Notes under the pieces: model-generated
Seen by the model: the letters and a program-made list of their open reading frames with translations, nothing else
The model's database searches: none
Told to the model about the DNA's origin: nothing
DNA from: an uncultured Candidatus Saccharibacteria bacterium
Lineage (GTDB): Bacteria > Patescibacteriota > Saccharimonadia > Saccharimonadales > Saccharimonadaceae
NCBI GenBank assembly: GCA_949101405.1
Contig: CARYFM010000017.1
Span: 1-16,431 of the forward strand
Length of the DNA stretch: 16,431 bases
Direction: 5' to 3'
Made by a program: the position numbers and the translations under genes
Part shown: one piece after another, positions 6,949-13,329 of the stretch
Numbering within the stretch: position 1 is the first letter of the stretch
How the letters are laid out: every line of letters starts with the position of its first letter

Positions 6949-7992
6949 ATGGTTTGTGTTGCTGCATTTATTATTCTTTGTATAGTTGGAATTTTTGTAG
7001 CGTTTCTTAGTATTTTCCGACGCGACATTGGCCGTAAGTATTGGGCTGTCTTCAAAAAATCCTGGGGTTGCGTAGGCAAAAAAGTTCGCTTGCAAAAGTG
7101 TGAAACCAACTTCAAAGACGATGTCAAAAACTCCTTACTTAGTAAAGTTGTACTCAGGCACCCTACTTGGGTTCGCCCACTCGGTGTCGCCATCGAAGTC
7201 AGCGCAGTACTTATTGTATTTATCACGGTTTGGTCACTAGTCGAGGCCATCAAAGCATTGCTAGCGCTCTGGGTCTTTGGTACATGCAATGTCTCCCAAC
7301 CAGCAAATTGTGCCTTGGGTGCCGAAGTTTGTGGAATCGATGCCGCAGAGCCCTCCAATCCTATAGAGTGGACTGGCCGCTGGTTCTCTGAATGGGGTGA
7401 GATTTTTACCAATATTCCCGACAAGTTTCGCAACTGGGAAGTAGATCAGTTTTTGGTAGAACCGTATAGCTTTGCCACGGAGCATCAAGACGGTAAGCCC
7501 TTGGCGCTGGATATTTTTGATCCAGGCTGTACTGTCTGTATGCAATCTTATCGCAACCAAAAGTCGTCGGGATTTTTCAGTGAATATAATACTGTCCTTA
7601 TGGTTTATCCCATCCAGCTCCCAGATGGTAGTTATAAATTCGCCAATTCTGATTTAATTGCTCGTTATGTGCACGCTGCTGATCTAGCAGAAACTGACTT
7701 TGCGCACCAAATTATTGATCGATTATTTACTGCTAACAATAGTCAGGGAATCAACTACCAGTCCGCTTTTCTTAGTATGACGCAGGACGCTGCCAAACAA
7801 ACCTTAGTTTCTTGGCTACAGGATTTTGGCGCCAGTACTGCACAGGTATCGCAGATTGCGAGTCTTGCCGAGAGTGACACTGTCACTAATCTTATGCAAC
7901 AGGTCAAAATTGTCGTTGAAGATAAAATTCATGCTAAAGGAATCCCAACCTTAATTTATGATGGAAGGAAGCATAATGGGCTTTATCGGTAA
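6949..7992 (+). CDS. Membrane-anchored thioredoxin-fold protein with CxxC
   Basis: 347 aa. Two hydrophobic segments (about 4-22 and 79-108) are separated by a basic, Cys-containing loop; the rest is predicted extracytoplasmic. The C-terminal half looks like a thioredoxin-fold domain: a strand LALDIFDPGCTVC with CTVC at 194-197 in the redox position, and GIPTLIYDG (331-339) with the expected cis-proline P333. The loop around 113-128 has three more cysteines. It may act as a disulfide oxidoreductase for surface proteins or pili; no DsbB/VKOR partner is in the window. The gene is leaderless by position and its 3' end overlaps the next gene by 17 bases, so the two are probably translationally coupled. 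Confidence 0.7.
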   Translation: MVCVAAFIILCIVGIFVAFLSIFRRDIGRKYWAVFKKSWGCVGKKVRLQKCETNFKDDVKNSLLSKVVLRHPTWVRPLGVAIEVSAVLIVFITVWSLVEAIKALLALWVFGTCNVSQPANCALGAEVCGIDAAEPSNPIEWTGRWFSEWGEIFTNIPDKFRNWEVDQFLVEPYSFATEHQDGKPLALDIFDPGCTVCMQSYRNQKSSGFFSEYNTVLMVYPIQLPDGSYKFANSDLIARYVHAADLAETDFAHQIIDRLFTANNSQGINYQSAFLSMTQDAAKQTLVSWLQDFGASTAQVSQIASLAESDTVTNLMQQVKIVVEDKIHAKGIPTLIYDGRKHNGLYR

Positions 7993-8512
7993 GTTAATCC
8001 TTTTTCCTTTTAAGCTTGCAAAATGGCTTACCTTGTGGGCGATAGTAACTTTTATTTTAGTGGCACTTTTTTCCACGCCAGTCGAGGGAATTTCCGAACA
8101 TCAACGTGGTGCTATCTCACAGAATTGCTCTACTATCCAACAGACCCTTAGCCAGCTACAAAAGATTGACTCGCGCACTCGCACCTATCTTGGCACTACT
8201 TATGAAACTATCGCCAATCGTTTCATCATACCTCTTAATTTGCGCTTAGTTAAGAATAACCGTCCCACGCTTTCTGACATCCAGACTGCATTTATCCTTG
8301 AACAGTCCAAGTTTCGTGAAGCTTATACCGATTATATGCGAGGGTTAGAGTCTTTGATTGTGGCTGATTGCAAAAACCATCCTGACGAGTTTTATCAAAA
8401 ATTAGTTATCACACGAGAGAAGCGCGCTATATTACGCTCTGCCACTGAGCGTCTATCTGATTTATCTGGGCAACAGTACGCTGCTGTACTTGATTTGAGG
8501 TCTAAACTATGA
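7976..8512 (+). CDS. Single-pass membrane protein of unknown function
   Basis: 178 aa from the chosen ATG at 7976. An ATG at 7958 is also in frame, but a SD (AAGGA, 7965-7969) lies six bases before 7976, so that start is preferred. One membrane segment (about 16-36) is followed by a mostly helical, charged extracytoplasmic domain with two cysteines (in NCST and ADCK) that could form a disulfide. This fits the thioredoxin-fold protein encoded upstream with which it overlaps. I do not recognise the family. It overlaps the next gene by ATGA. Confidence 0.75.
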   Translation: MGFIGKLILFPFKLAKWLTLWAIVTFILVALFSTPVEGISEHQRGAISQNCSTIQQTLSQLQKIDSRTRTYLGTTYETIANRFIIPLNLRLVKNNRPTLSDIQTAFILEQSKFREAYTDYMRGLESLIVADCKNHPDEFYQKLVITREKRAILRSATERLSDLSGQQYAAVLDLRSKL

Positions 8513-8898
8513 ACACCACGCGTGGCGGTCGTAATTTAGCCATCCTGGGAGTAGGCTCGATTTTGTTAGCTATCATTACTACTACTATGAGCTTAGCTAT
8601 GTATCGTATCTCTGGTGATATTTACTTAGATCGTTCGCGCCCAGGATATTTGCCCGACCAAGAAGAAGCCGAGACTAATACAGAGAATACACCCAGTTTT
8701 AATTTTTCGGATTCTGGTCCTATTACGGCTACAGACTTAGATGACTACCTCAAAGCGTTTCATGCCGTAGATACTCGCCTTAAAAATTTCTCTGACCCAT
8801 ATTCGCCAACTCCACTTTCAGATGAGTCTCTTGGTATTCCGAGCGAATTTGAAGAACAACCCGAGAACGGAGAGGCTTCGCCCGATTTCTCACTTTAG
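8509..8898 (+). CDS. Small membrane-anchored protein with acidic tail, unknown function
   Basis: 129 aa. A short basic N-terminus (NTTRGGR) and one membrane segment (about 9-31) precede a roughly 95-residue extracytoplasmic part rich in Asp, Glu, Pro and Ser, with little predicted globular structure beyond a helix near DLDDYLKAFHAVDTRL (82-97). The start overlaps the stop of the upstream gene as ATGA, which implies translational coupling. As third member of this operon it probably joins the other two in a membrane complex; the role is unknown. Confidence 0.75.
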   Translation: MNTTRGGRNLAILGVGSILLAIITTTMSLAMYRISGDIYLDRSRPGYLPDQEEAETNTENTPSFNFSDSGPITATDLDDYLKAFHAVDTRLKNFSDPYSPTPLSDESLGIPSEFEEQPENGEASPDFSL

Positions 8899-8934
8899 AC
8901 ACTACAAACAGCACCTATCGTAAGGCATATCTAC

Positions 8935-8963
8935 ATACTAGCATAGATTACAATATTTGTCAA
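8935..8963 (-). promoter_or_regulatory. Minus-strand promoter downstream of murC, antisense to the operon end
   Basis: On the minus strand TTGACA (8963-8958), 17-bp spacer ending TGC, TAGTAT (8940-8935). Predicted +1 is 8928, which is the A of an ATG opening an eight-codon frame (8928-8902, MPYDRCCL). Transcription would enter the 3' end of the 8509-8898 gene in antisense. Confidence 0.5.
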
Positions 8964-8985
8964 GCACTAGCAGTTTAACTATGTT

Positions 8986-10302
8986 TTAATACCTGTGATC
9001 TTCGCTGGCACTGCGCGGTGCGTGTACGTATTGGGTGGCAGCGGATTCTTGGTTACCAGGGAACACCAGTTTACGAATCCAGGCGTCCGCTGGACCTGCC
9101 GACATCAATAATACTAAATATCCCTTCTTATGCCAATCCAACAACTTTTCAGCCAATTCATCGTCTAACTTCGCCGCTTCGGCTACCTTTTTGTTTTCGA
9201 GTTTAGCCACAAACTGCTCTGGTTTTATAACCTGCAAGTCTGGGTTTTCGCGCGTTAGAAAAGTAGGTACCCAGTACAGTTTAGTTAAGCCATTGAACAC
9301 TGGCGCATATTCCTCCACCAGCTCCACTTGGCGGCTATTTTGGTGTGGTTCATAGACAGCTACCACACCTTTCAGTCCACGGCGTTCTGCTTCCTCAATC
9401 GCAATTTCTACCGTTGCTGCCACCTCCTCTGGATGATGAGCATAATCTGAGTAGTATCCTTCAGATACTTGTTCAAATCTTCTCCCCACACCAGGAAATT
9501 CATTCATCAATTGTAGTAATTTACGATGTTGTAGGGCAGAAATCTTCATCAGACCTTTTGGTTTTGGCATAATACGTTGAATTACGTCTAGAGCTAGAGT
9601 CGCATCATAGCGTCTGGCTTCGCCAGCCAAGGTTAAACCAGAATCAATCTCATCACCATGTATCACGGTCTCACTCTGACTTTCAAACTGTCGAAATGCC
9701 TCCTGGTAGTCCTCAACGGTGGGATAAATATCTGGATGATCGTACGAGACTGTCGGAATTACTGCCAGCCAAGGATGAAATGCCAAAAAATTCCGATCAT
9801 ACTCGTCTGCTTCGTATACGAAATACTTAGACTTGGGGTCATAATGTCCAGCCTCTGCAAACGGTAAAGTTGTACCAATAATATACGACAGCGGAATATT
9901 CAACTGTCTAGCCATCCAAACAATCATCGCTGTGGTCGTAGTTTTACCATGTGTGCCCGCTACTGCAACTAGCTTTAATTTCAGCTTTTTGATTAAGTAA
10001 TTTAGTAGCTCATCGCGTTTAGAGATTTTTAGTTTTAACTTCTTTGCCATTAACAACTCTGGGTGGTCGGCTGGTAGTGCCGAGGTATGAACAAACCAAT
10101 CCACGCCATCATTCTTAACTCGAGCCTTAAGAAACTCTCCGTCTTGCACACCGAGACAAATCTGAATACCATGATTTACTAATTCATTAGTCACGGCGCC
10201 GCCCGCCAAATCTGAACCAAACACAGTAATACCCGCACCTTGTGCCATCAGCGCCAACGGACCCATACCAGTCCCAGAAATACCAGATATATAAATCTTC
10301 AT
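8986..10302 (-). CDS. murC: UDP-N-acetylmuramate-L-alanine ligase
   Basis: 438 aa. MurC adds L-Ala to UDP-MurNAc using ATP, the first peptide step of peptidoglycan synthesis in the cytoplasm. Visible: the N-terminal UDP-binding Rossmann motif GISGTGMGPLA (7-17), the Mur ligase P-loop GTHGKTTT (116-123), EADEYDR (164-170), the C-terminal domain start GVGRRFE (271-277), DYAHHPEE (286-293) and YEPHQNSR (317-324). Mpl (murein peptide ligase) is related but longer and differs in these motifs. The usual G-H-x-x-x-N-A element reads GEARRYDA (227-234), losing the His and Asn. An upstream in-frame ATG at 10323 lies upstream of the -10, outside the predicted transcript; the -10 puts +1 on the ATG at 10302, which also begins exactly where MurC proteins do. 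Confidence 0.93.
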   Translation of the reverse strand: MKIYISGISGTGMGPLALMAQGAGITVFGSDLAGGAVTNELVNHGIQICLGVQDGEFLKARVKNDGVDWFVHTSALPADHPELLMAKKLKLKISKRDELLNYLIKKLKLKLVAVAGTHGKTTTTAMIVWMARQLNIPLSYIIGTTLPFAEAGHYDPKSKYFVYEADEYDRNFLAFHPWLAVIPTVSYDHPDIYPTVEDYQEAFRQFESQSETVIHGDEIDSGLTLAGEARRYDATLALDVIQRIMPKPKGLMKISALQHRKLLQLMNEFPGVGRRFEQVSEGYYSDYAHHPEEVAATVEIAIEEAERRGLKGVVAVYEPHQNSRQVELVEEYAPVFNGLTKLYWVPTFLTRENPDLQVIKPEQFVAKLENKKVAEAAKLDDELAEKLLDWHKKGYLVLLMSAGPADAWIRKLVFPGNQESAATQYVHAPRSASEDHRY

Positions 10303-10308
10303 AAGAAT

Positions 10309-10317
10309 ATTATAGCA
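10309..10317 (-). promoter_or_regulatory. Leaderless extended -10 promoter of murC
   Basis: Minus-strand TGC (10317-10315) and TATAAT (10314-10309); +1 predicted at 10302, the A of the murC ATG. It faces away from the -10 at 10331 with 16 bp between them. Confidence 0.75.
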
Positions 10318-10327
10318 TACCATTTTG

Positions 10328-10336
10328 TGCTATAAT
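10328..10336 (+). promoter_or_regulatory. Extended -10 promoter of the 10347 gene
   Basis: TGC (10328-10330), TATAAT (10331-10336); +1 predicted at 10343, four bases before the ATG at 10347. An upstream in-frame ATG at 10335 lies inside the -10 and cannot be the start. Confidence 0.7.
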
Positions 10337-10346
10337 GAAGTGTAGT

Positions 10347-11048
10347 ATGGGTGGTAGAAAATCAAATCATGTCCGGCAGATGCTGCGCCGTTTTGGTGCT
10401 GTACAAAACTGGCAGCTAGTCTTGATTATAATTCCACTACTCTTTGTAATCGCTACATTGTTGCGTCTAGACCATCTACAGATGGCGGAACTCCGTGCAA
10501 ATGTTATAGCGGCAGACGAACTTGGTGACGATGCTGCTTTGCAGGATAGTTTGGAGAAGCTACGTGATTTTACATTCACTCATATAGTAGTAAATGTCAT
10601 AGAGCGTAATGGCGTGCAGAATATAACTTTTGGCACCGGACCATTTTATCTAGAAGGGCAATATCTGCGTGCCGCCAACGCCGCTATTGCCGAAGCTGAG
10701 AGTCAGTTAGCTGATGATAGTAACCCTAATGGCAATATCTACGCGGCGGTTTCAGCAATTTGTCGCCCACAGGCAATCGCTAATGGCTGGGCATGGAACA
10801 GCCCCGGGTATCTTAATTGTTGGACTAGTGAATTAGCTAAATATCCTGCCGCCGATGAATTAAATTCACAGCTTACTGCGAGTATTCCTTCAACCGAACT
10901 TTTTCGTTATAATTACGCTTCGCCTATTTGGGCACCGTCTTGGGCAGGTTGGGCTATTCTGGTCTGTGTTATCTTGTTTGCGATTGTGATTGTCCGATTA
11001 GTTATTTGGCTAGTTTTACAGATTTTCCTCTTATTCTTGAAAAAATAG
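10347..11048 (+). CDS. Two-TM envelope protein of unknown function
   Basis: 233 aa from the ATG at 10347 (see promoter). A basic, cytoplasmic N-terminus (RKSNHVRQMLRR) leads into a membrane helix (about 19-38); an extracytoplasmic domain of some 150 residues follows, then a second helix (about 201-228) and a short basic end. The middle domain has a regular helix, DDAALQDSLEKLRDFTFTHIVVNVIE, split by a loop, then a Trp/Pro/Gly-rich part with two cysteines. Topology is N-in, C-in. I recall similar proteins only as hypothetical ones in Saccharibacteria; no function can be named. The ATG at 10347 is also the only start compatible with the promoter. Confidence 0.8.
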   Translation: MGGRKSNHVRQMLRRFGAVQNWQLVLIIIPLLFVIATLLRLDHLQMAELRANVIAADELGDDAALQDSLEKLRDFTFTHIVVNVIERNGVQNITFGTGPFYLEGQYLRAANAAIAEAESQLADDSNPNGNIYAAVSAICRPQAIANGWAWNSPGYLNCWTSELAKYPAADELNSQLTASIPSTELFRYNYASPIWAPSWAGWAILVCVILFAIVIVRLVIWLVLQIFLLFLKK

Positions 11049-11089
11049 TCCAATCATAAGCAATTTTCATGGTTTCTTGAGAAAACCCC

Positions 11090-11118
11090 TTGACGCTCAT
11101 ATCAAGTTAGCTTAAGAT
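11090..11118 (+). promoter_or_regulatory. Promoter of the 69-aa gene
   Basis: TTGACG (11090-11095), 17-bp spacer, TAAGAT (11113-11118). Leader of about 23 nt with a strong SD. A second TATAAT at 11124-11129 lies in the leader. Confidence 0.6.
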
Positions 11119-11147
11119 AGAAATATAATAACTTAAGGAGGGACCTC

Positions 11148-11357
11148 ATGGCCTACGAACATACCAACAGTAAAGGCGTTACCTACTACCTGCACAAGAA
11201 AGAAGTTACTTTGCGTGGTGGCAAACCACAGACTATCTATTTCTTCACCAAGACCGCTGAAGGTAGCAAGGGTACTCCATGTGACTTGCCAGCTGATCGT
11301 GAAGTTAACGAGAACCCACGCAACGGTTTCTTGACTTTGAAGAAAAAAGCTGCTTAG
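11148..11357 (+). CDS. Small conserved-looking 69-aa protein, probably highly expressed
   Basis: 69 aa, soluble, basic, no membrane segment. It begins with a compact pattern, NSKGVTYYLHKKEVTLRGGK (8-27), predicted as beta strands, and ends NPRNGFLTLKKKAA. I recall short bacterial proteins with the NSKGxxYYLHxKEVxLRGGK pattern, always annotated as hypothetical; this is memory, not a search. The SD TAAGGAGGG (11134-11142), five bases before the ATG, is among the best in the window. The gene has its own promoter and its own strong terminator, so it is a monocistron. High, constitutive expression and a nucleic-acid or ribosome-linked role are plausible but unproven. Confidence 0.85.
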   Translation: MAYEHTNSKGVTYYLHKKEVTLRGGKPQTIYFFTKTAEGSKGTPCDLPADREVNENPRNGFLTLKKKAA

Positions 11358-11390
11358 AGTAAGCACGCACTAGAATATATTTAGGTACGG

Positions 11391-11426
11391 ATCCCCACCT
11401 CTGGATTTGCAGGGGTGGGGATTTTG
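11391..11426 (+). terminator. Intrinsic terminator of the 69-aa gene
   Basis: ATCCCCACCTC (11391-11401) pairs with GGGGTGGGGAT (11412-11422) around a 10-nt loop, followed by TTTTG. Confidence 0.88.
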
Positions 11427-11438
11427 TTGATCGTGTTG

Positions 11439-11472
11439 CCCATCCTAGCACAAACCAGGAATTTCACCAACC
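11439..11472. repeat. Diverged direct repeat, copy 1 (promoter-like on the minus strand)
   Basis: 34 bp sharing 25 positions with 11736-11769, with invariant core GCACAAAC. Read on the minus strand both copies have a -35/17-bp/TGC/-10 layout: here TTGGTG (11470-11465) and TAGGAT (11447-11442). Confidence 0.55.
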
Positions 11473-11512
11473 ACAAGTATGATATTTTCAAAATTTCATC
11501 ATATCACTTGTG
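11472..11512. repeat. Long hairpin upstream of the 38-aa gene
   Basis: CACAAGT(AT)GATAT (11472-11485) pairs with ATATCACTTGTG (11501-11512), 12 bp with an AT bulge, then TTTG. It lies before the gene's promoter, so it may be a terminator-like element or a protein-binding site. Confidence 0.5.
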
Positions 11513-11513
11513 T

Positions 11514-11543
11514 TTGTTAAAATCTTGTGAGGTATGCTAGTCT
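11514..11543 (+). promoter_or_regulatory. Likely promoter of the 38-aa gene
   Basis: TTGTTA (11514-11519), 18-bp spacer ending TGC, TAGTCT (11538-11543). +1 near 11550. Confidence 0.45.
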
Positions 11544-11603
11544 AAAGGTAGACAATGGTAAATTGACATCTTTAGCAGTAACATCTGGAGAAAGGAGGTT
11601 ACT

Positions 11604-11720
11604 ATGGTAGTACAACTTTTGCGTTTACGCCTTGAAGCTACACTCAATCCAAAAGTACGAGTTAGCTTCACCAAAAGGAGACGGAACAAAAAAGTTATCG
11701 GCCGTAAAACCGGTCGATAA
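11604..11720 (+). CDS. 38-aa highly basic peptide, unknown function
   Basis: 38 aa: an N-terminal LLRLRLEA segment, then a strongly basic tail (TKRRRNKK...GRKTGR) with 12 Lys/Arg in the last 20 residues. The start is fixed by a SD of near-perfect form, AAAGGAGG (11591-11598), five bases before the ATG. The composition is that of small ribosomal or RNA-binding proteins, but I do not recognise a named family. The last codons form a 10-bp stem in the mRNA (TTATCGGCCG 11695-11704 with CGGTCGATAA 11711-11720). The gene is bracketed by two diverged 34-bp repeats whose minus-strand reading is promoter-like, so an antisense RNA is possible. Confidence 0.7.
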   Translation: MVVQLLRLRLEATLNPKVRVSFTKRRRNKKVIGRKTGR

Positions 11721-11735
11721 CGTCACCTAGTTAAC

Positions 11736-11769
11736 CCCATTCTCGCACAAACAAGGGACTGTGTCAACC
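11736..11769. repeat. Diverged direct repeat, copy 2 (promoter-like on the minus strand)
   Basis: Second copy of the repeat at 11439-11472. On the minus strand: TTGACA (11767-11762), 17-bp spacer ending TGC, GAGAAT (11744-11739), +1 near 11732, which would give an RNA antisense to the 38-aa gene. Confidence 0.55.
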
Positions 11770-11840
11770 TTTGCCATTGTCTTTTTGCGCGCACCTAATC
11801 CTAACAGATTTTTAACAATTCCTCAAAACCATTATAACTA

Positions 11841-11869
11841 TTGACAAAATTAGTAATGTGTGCTACAAT
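11841..11869 (+). promoter_or_regulatory. Strong promoter of the MFS leader
   Basis: TTGACA (11841-11846), 17-bp spacer ending TGC, TACAAT (11864-11869). Predicted +1 is 11876, the A of an ATG opening a 34-codon leader peptide. Confidence 0.8.
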
Positions 11870-11875
11870 GGAAGC

Positions 11876-11980
11876 ATGTGTAGATTAAATTTCGCACACC
11901 AGTATTGGATTTCAACAAAGGCAAATTTTGGTCTCGGTTTGCCATGCAGTACGAAATGTGCGGGAGTTAGTCTAATTTAA
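11876..11980 (+). CDS. Leader peptide of the MFS gene (34 aa), leaderless
   Basis: ATG at the predicted +1 opens a 34-codon frame, MCRLNFAHQYWIS...GVSLI, stop at 11978-11980, 126 bases before the MFS start. The peptide is not hydrophobic and has four cysteines. Its codons 3-5 (AGATTAAAT, 11882-11890) pair perfectly with ATTTAATCT (11975-11983), which spans its stop codon, so ribosome movement along the frame would open the main leader helix. This is the layout of leader peptides that control drug-resistance genes by attenuation. Coding is inferred from position and folding only; the frame could also be chance inside a structured RNA. Confidence 0.5.
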   Translation: MCRLNFAHQYWISTKANFGLGLPCSTKCAGVSLI

Positions 11981-12106
11981 TCTTTAAATTACATATCTAG
12001 AAAAGTCCCGGAACACCTCTTGGACGGGTTTTCTCTAGTCGCAGATTTCTAGAAAGCGGCTAAATTTGCACCTTAACAATTTATTTTTTCAAGAAAGGAA
12101 GATTTT
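11876..12106 (+). promoter_or_regulatory. Structured 5' leader of the MFS gene, attenuator or riboswitch candidate
   Basis: About 230 nt. Element 1 (11882-11983): outer 9-bp helix AGATTAAAT/ATTTAATCT, then CGCACA (11893-11898)/TGTGCG (11957-11962), tipped by GGCAAA (11920-11925)/TTTGCC (11938-11943). Element 2 (11997-12038): CTAG-AAAA-CCCG pairs with CGGG-TTTT-CTAG, interrupted by GT and CT bulges, with T-rich descent like a weak terminator. Element 3: AGTCGC (12037-12042)/GCGGCT (12056-12061), sharing bases with element 2, so 2 and 3 compete. A TCTAGAAA copy recurs at 12049-12056 and can replace the 5' arm of element 2. A single-stranded A/T-rich tract then leads to the SD. It matches no riboswitch class I know. 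Confidence 0.65.
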
Positions 12107-13285
12107 ATGAAAGCAAAAAATCAAATCTCTCGTGCTATGTACAACCTTAAACTTGTTATGCTTGAATCTGCCATGACGGCAGCCCTGTTGTCGATGTCGA
12201 TTATGACGCCATTTTTCTATTCTATCGGCCTCACTCAGTTACAAATCTCGCAAACTCAGGCAATTTTCACCGTGGTGATGATATTTCTCAACCTTCCCAC
12301 CGGTTGGATTGCTGACCATTTTAGCCGAAAATGGGCTAATGTAATAGGAGATTTTGGTGTAGCGGTAACTTTTATGGTATACGCACTAGCTCGGAATTTT
12401 CTTGCGGTGGTAGTTTGTGAATGCTGCCTGGGATTTTTTATGTCGCTCAGTCAAGGCGTAGACCAGAGCTTACTGCGGCACTTTTCCCAGAAGATTGACC
12501 CTAGCGAAGACTTCTTTCGTCAAAAGACGGCCCAACTCAACTGCTGGCATTATGTAGTGACCTTAGTTTTAGTTTGGTTAGGCGGCCCAATCGGCGCAAT
12601 TGATTTGCGCTTAGCGATTGCTCTTTCTGGTATCACCCATATTTTCGGTGGCATTGCCAGTCTCTTAGTGGCCGATGATAGTAAAAAGCTGGTTACTGAC
12701 AAAAATCCATTCCGCGACATGCTACGAATCATTGTGAGTAGTTTTCGTAATCAGCCCTTGCGTCTACGTATTTTTGTCTATGCTATTGGCCGGGAAATGA
12801 CACACGCTGTAATCTGGGTGTTTACGCCGCTCTTGATCATGGCCGGTGTGCCGTTAGCAATCGTTTCAACGGCTTGGGCGCTCAATGCCCTAGCTAGCTT
12901 TCTCGGCGCTAAACTTGCCGCCAAATTTAGCCTCAGGCTCAAAGATTGGCAAATTTTTGCCTTGCCTCTGGCTCTGATGTCGCTTAGTATGGGAATTATC
13001 AGTGTACGCCTAAGCATTATCACAATTTGGTTCTATCTGTTGATGGGTGTGGTGCAGGGCTGGACTGGCTCAACCTTAATGCCATTGATCCAACGCTATG
13101 TGCAACCCGAGGAGCAAACATCGGTGATTTCTCTTACTGGTGTTATCGGACGTTTAGTCTATATCCCTGCTAGCTTGCTTGTAGGCTGGGTTGGCGATTG
13201 GCAATTGGCGCGCACGCCGTTGGTAGTTCTGTTATGCTTCGCACCCGTGGGGCTGTTTCTTATCTTTCATCTCTTGAGAGAATAG
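12107..13285 (+). CDS. Major facilitator superfamily transporter, drug-efflux-like
   Basis: 392 aa, typical length for a 12-helix MFS carrier. The first two hydrophobic segments are followed by motif A, GWIADHFSRK (66-75), in the loop between helices 2 and 3, and a matching six-helix second half begins after the cytoplasmic linker near DDSKKLVTDKNPF (190-202). The ELV-like motif C of antiporters is not clear. Substrate unknown; proton-coupled efflux of a toxic compound is the natural guess because expression seems to be controlled by a leader peptide and alternative hairpins. The start has a SD, AAAGGAAG (12094-12101), five bases upstream. A perfect terminator follows the stop, so it forms a single-gene unit with its leader. 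Confidence 0.88.
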   Translation: MKAKNQISRAMYNLKLVMLESAMTAALLSMSIMTPFFYSIGLTQLQISQTQAIFTVVMIFLNLPTGWIADHFSRKWANVIGDFGVAVTFMVYALARNFLAVVVCECCLGFFMSLSQGVDQSLLRHFSQKIDPSEDFFRQKTAQLNCWHYVVTLVLVWLGGPIGAIDLRLAIALSGITHIFGGIASLLVADDSKKLVTDKNPFRDMLRIIVSSFRNQPLRLRIFVYAIGREMTHAVIWVFTPLLIMAGVPLAIVSTAWALNALASFLGAKLAAKFSLRLKDWQIFALPLALMSLSMGIISVRLSIITIWFYLLMGVVQGWTGSTLMPLIQRYVQPEEQTSVISLTGVIGRLVYIPASLLVGWVGDWQLARTPLVVLLCFAPVGLFLIFHLLRE

Positions 13286-13288
13286 CCT

Positions 13289-13320
13289 GAGCCGCACAAT
13301 AATTATTGTGCGGCTTTTTT
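13289..13320 (+). terminator. Intrinsic terminator of the MFS gene
   Basis: GCCGCACAATAA (13291-13302) pairs perfectly with TTATTGTGCGGC (13303-13314), followed by six T. The first few A/T positions form the loop. Confidence 0.95.
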
Positions 13321-13329
13321 CAGCAAAAG

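Noticed and set aside
7958..7975. Upstream ATG for the second gene of the thioredoxin-like operon
   Set aside because: It has no SD of its own, whereas AAGGA is well placed for the ATG at 7976, and the extra residues do not extend the hydrophobic signal.
10303..10323. Upstream ATG for murC adding seven residues
   Set aside because: It lies upstream of the -10 of murC, before the predicted +1; MurC homology starts at the next ATG.
10335..10346. Upstream ATG for the two-TM protein adding four residues
   Set aside because: The ATG overlaps the TATAAT, upstream of the predicted transcription start at 10343.
11472..11512. CRISPR-like or IS terminal repeats in the 11430-11770 region
   Set aside because: Only two diverged repeat copies about 300 bp apart, no spacers of regular size, no transposase.
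11695..11720. Intrinsic terminator at the end of the 38-aa gene
   Set aside because: The 10-bp stem is real but lies within codons and is not followed by a T run.
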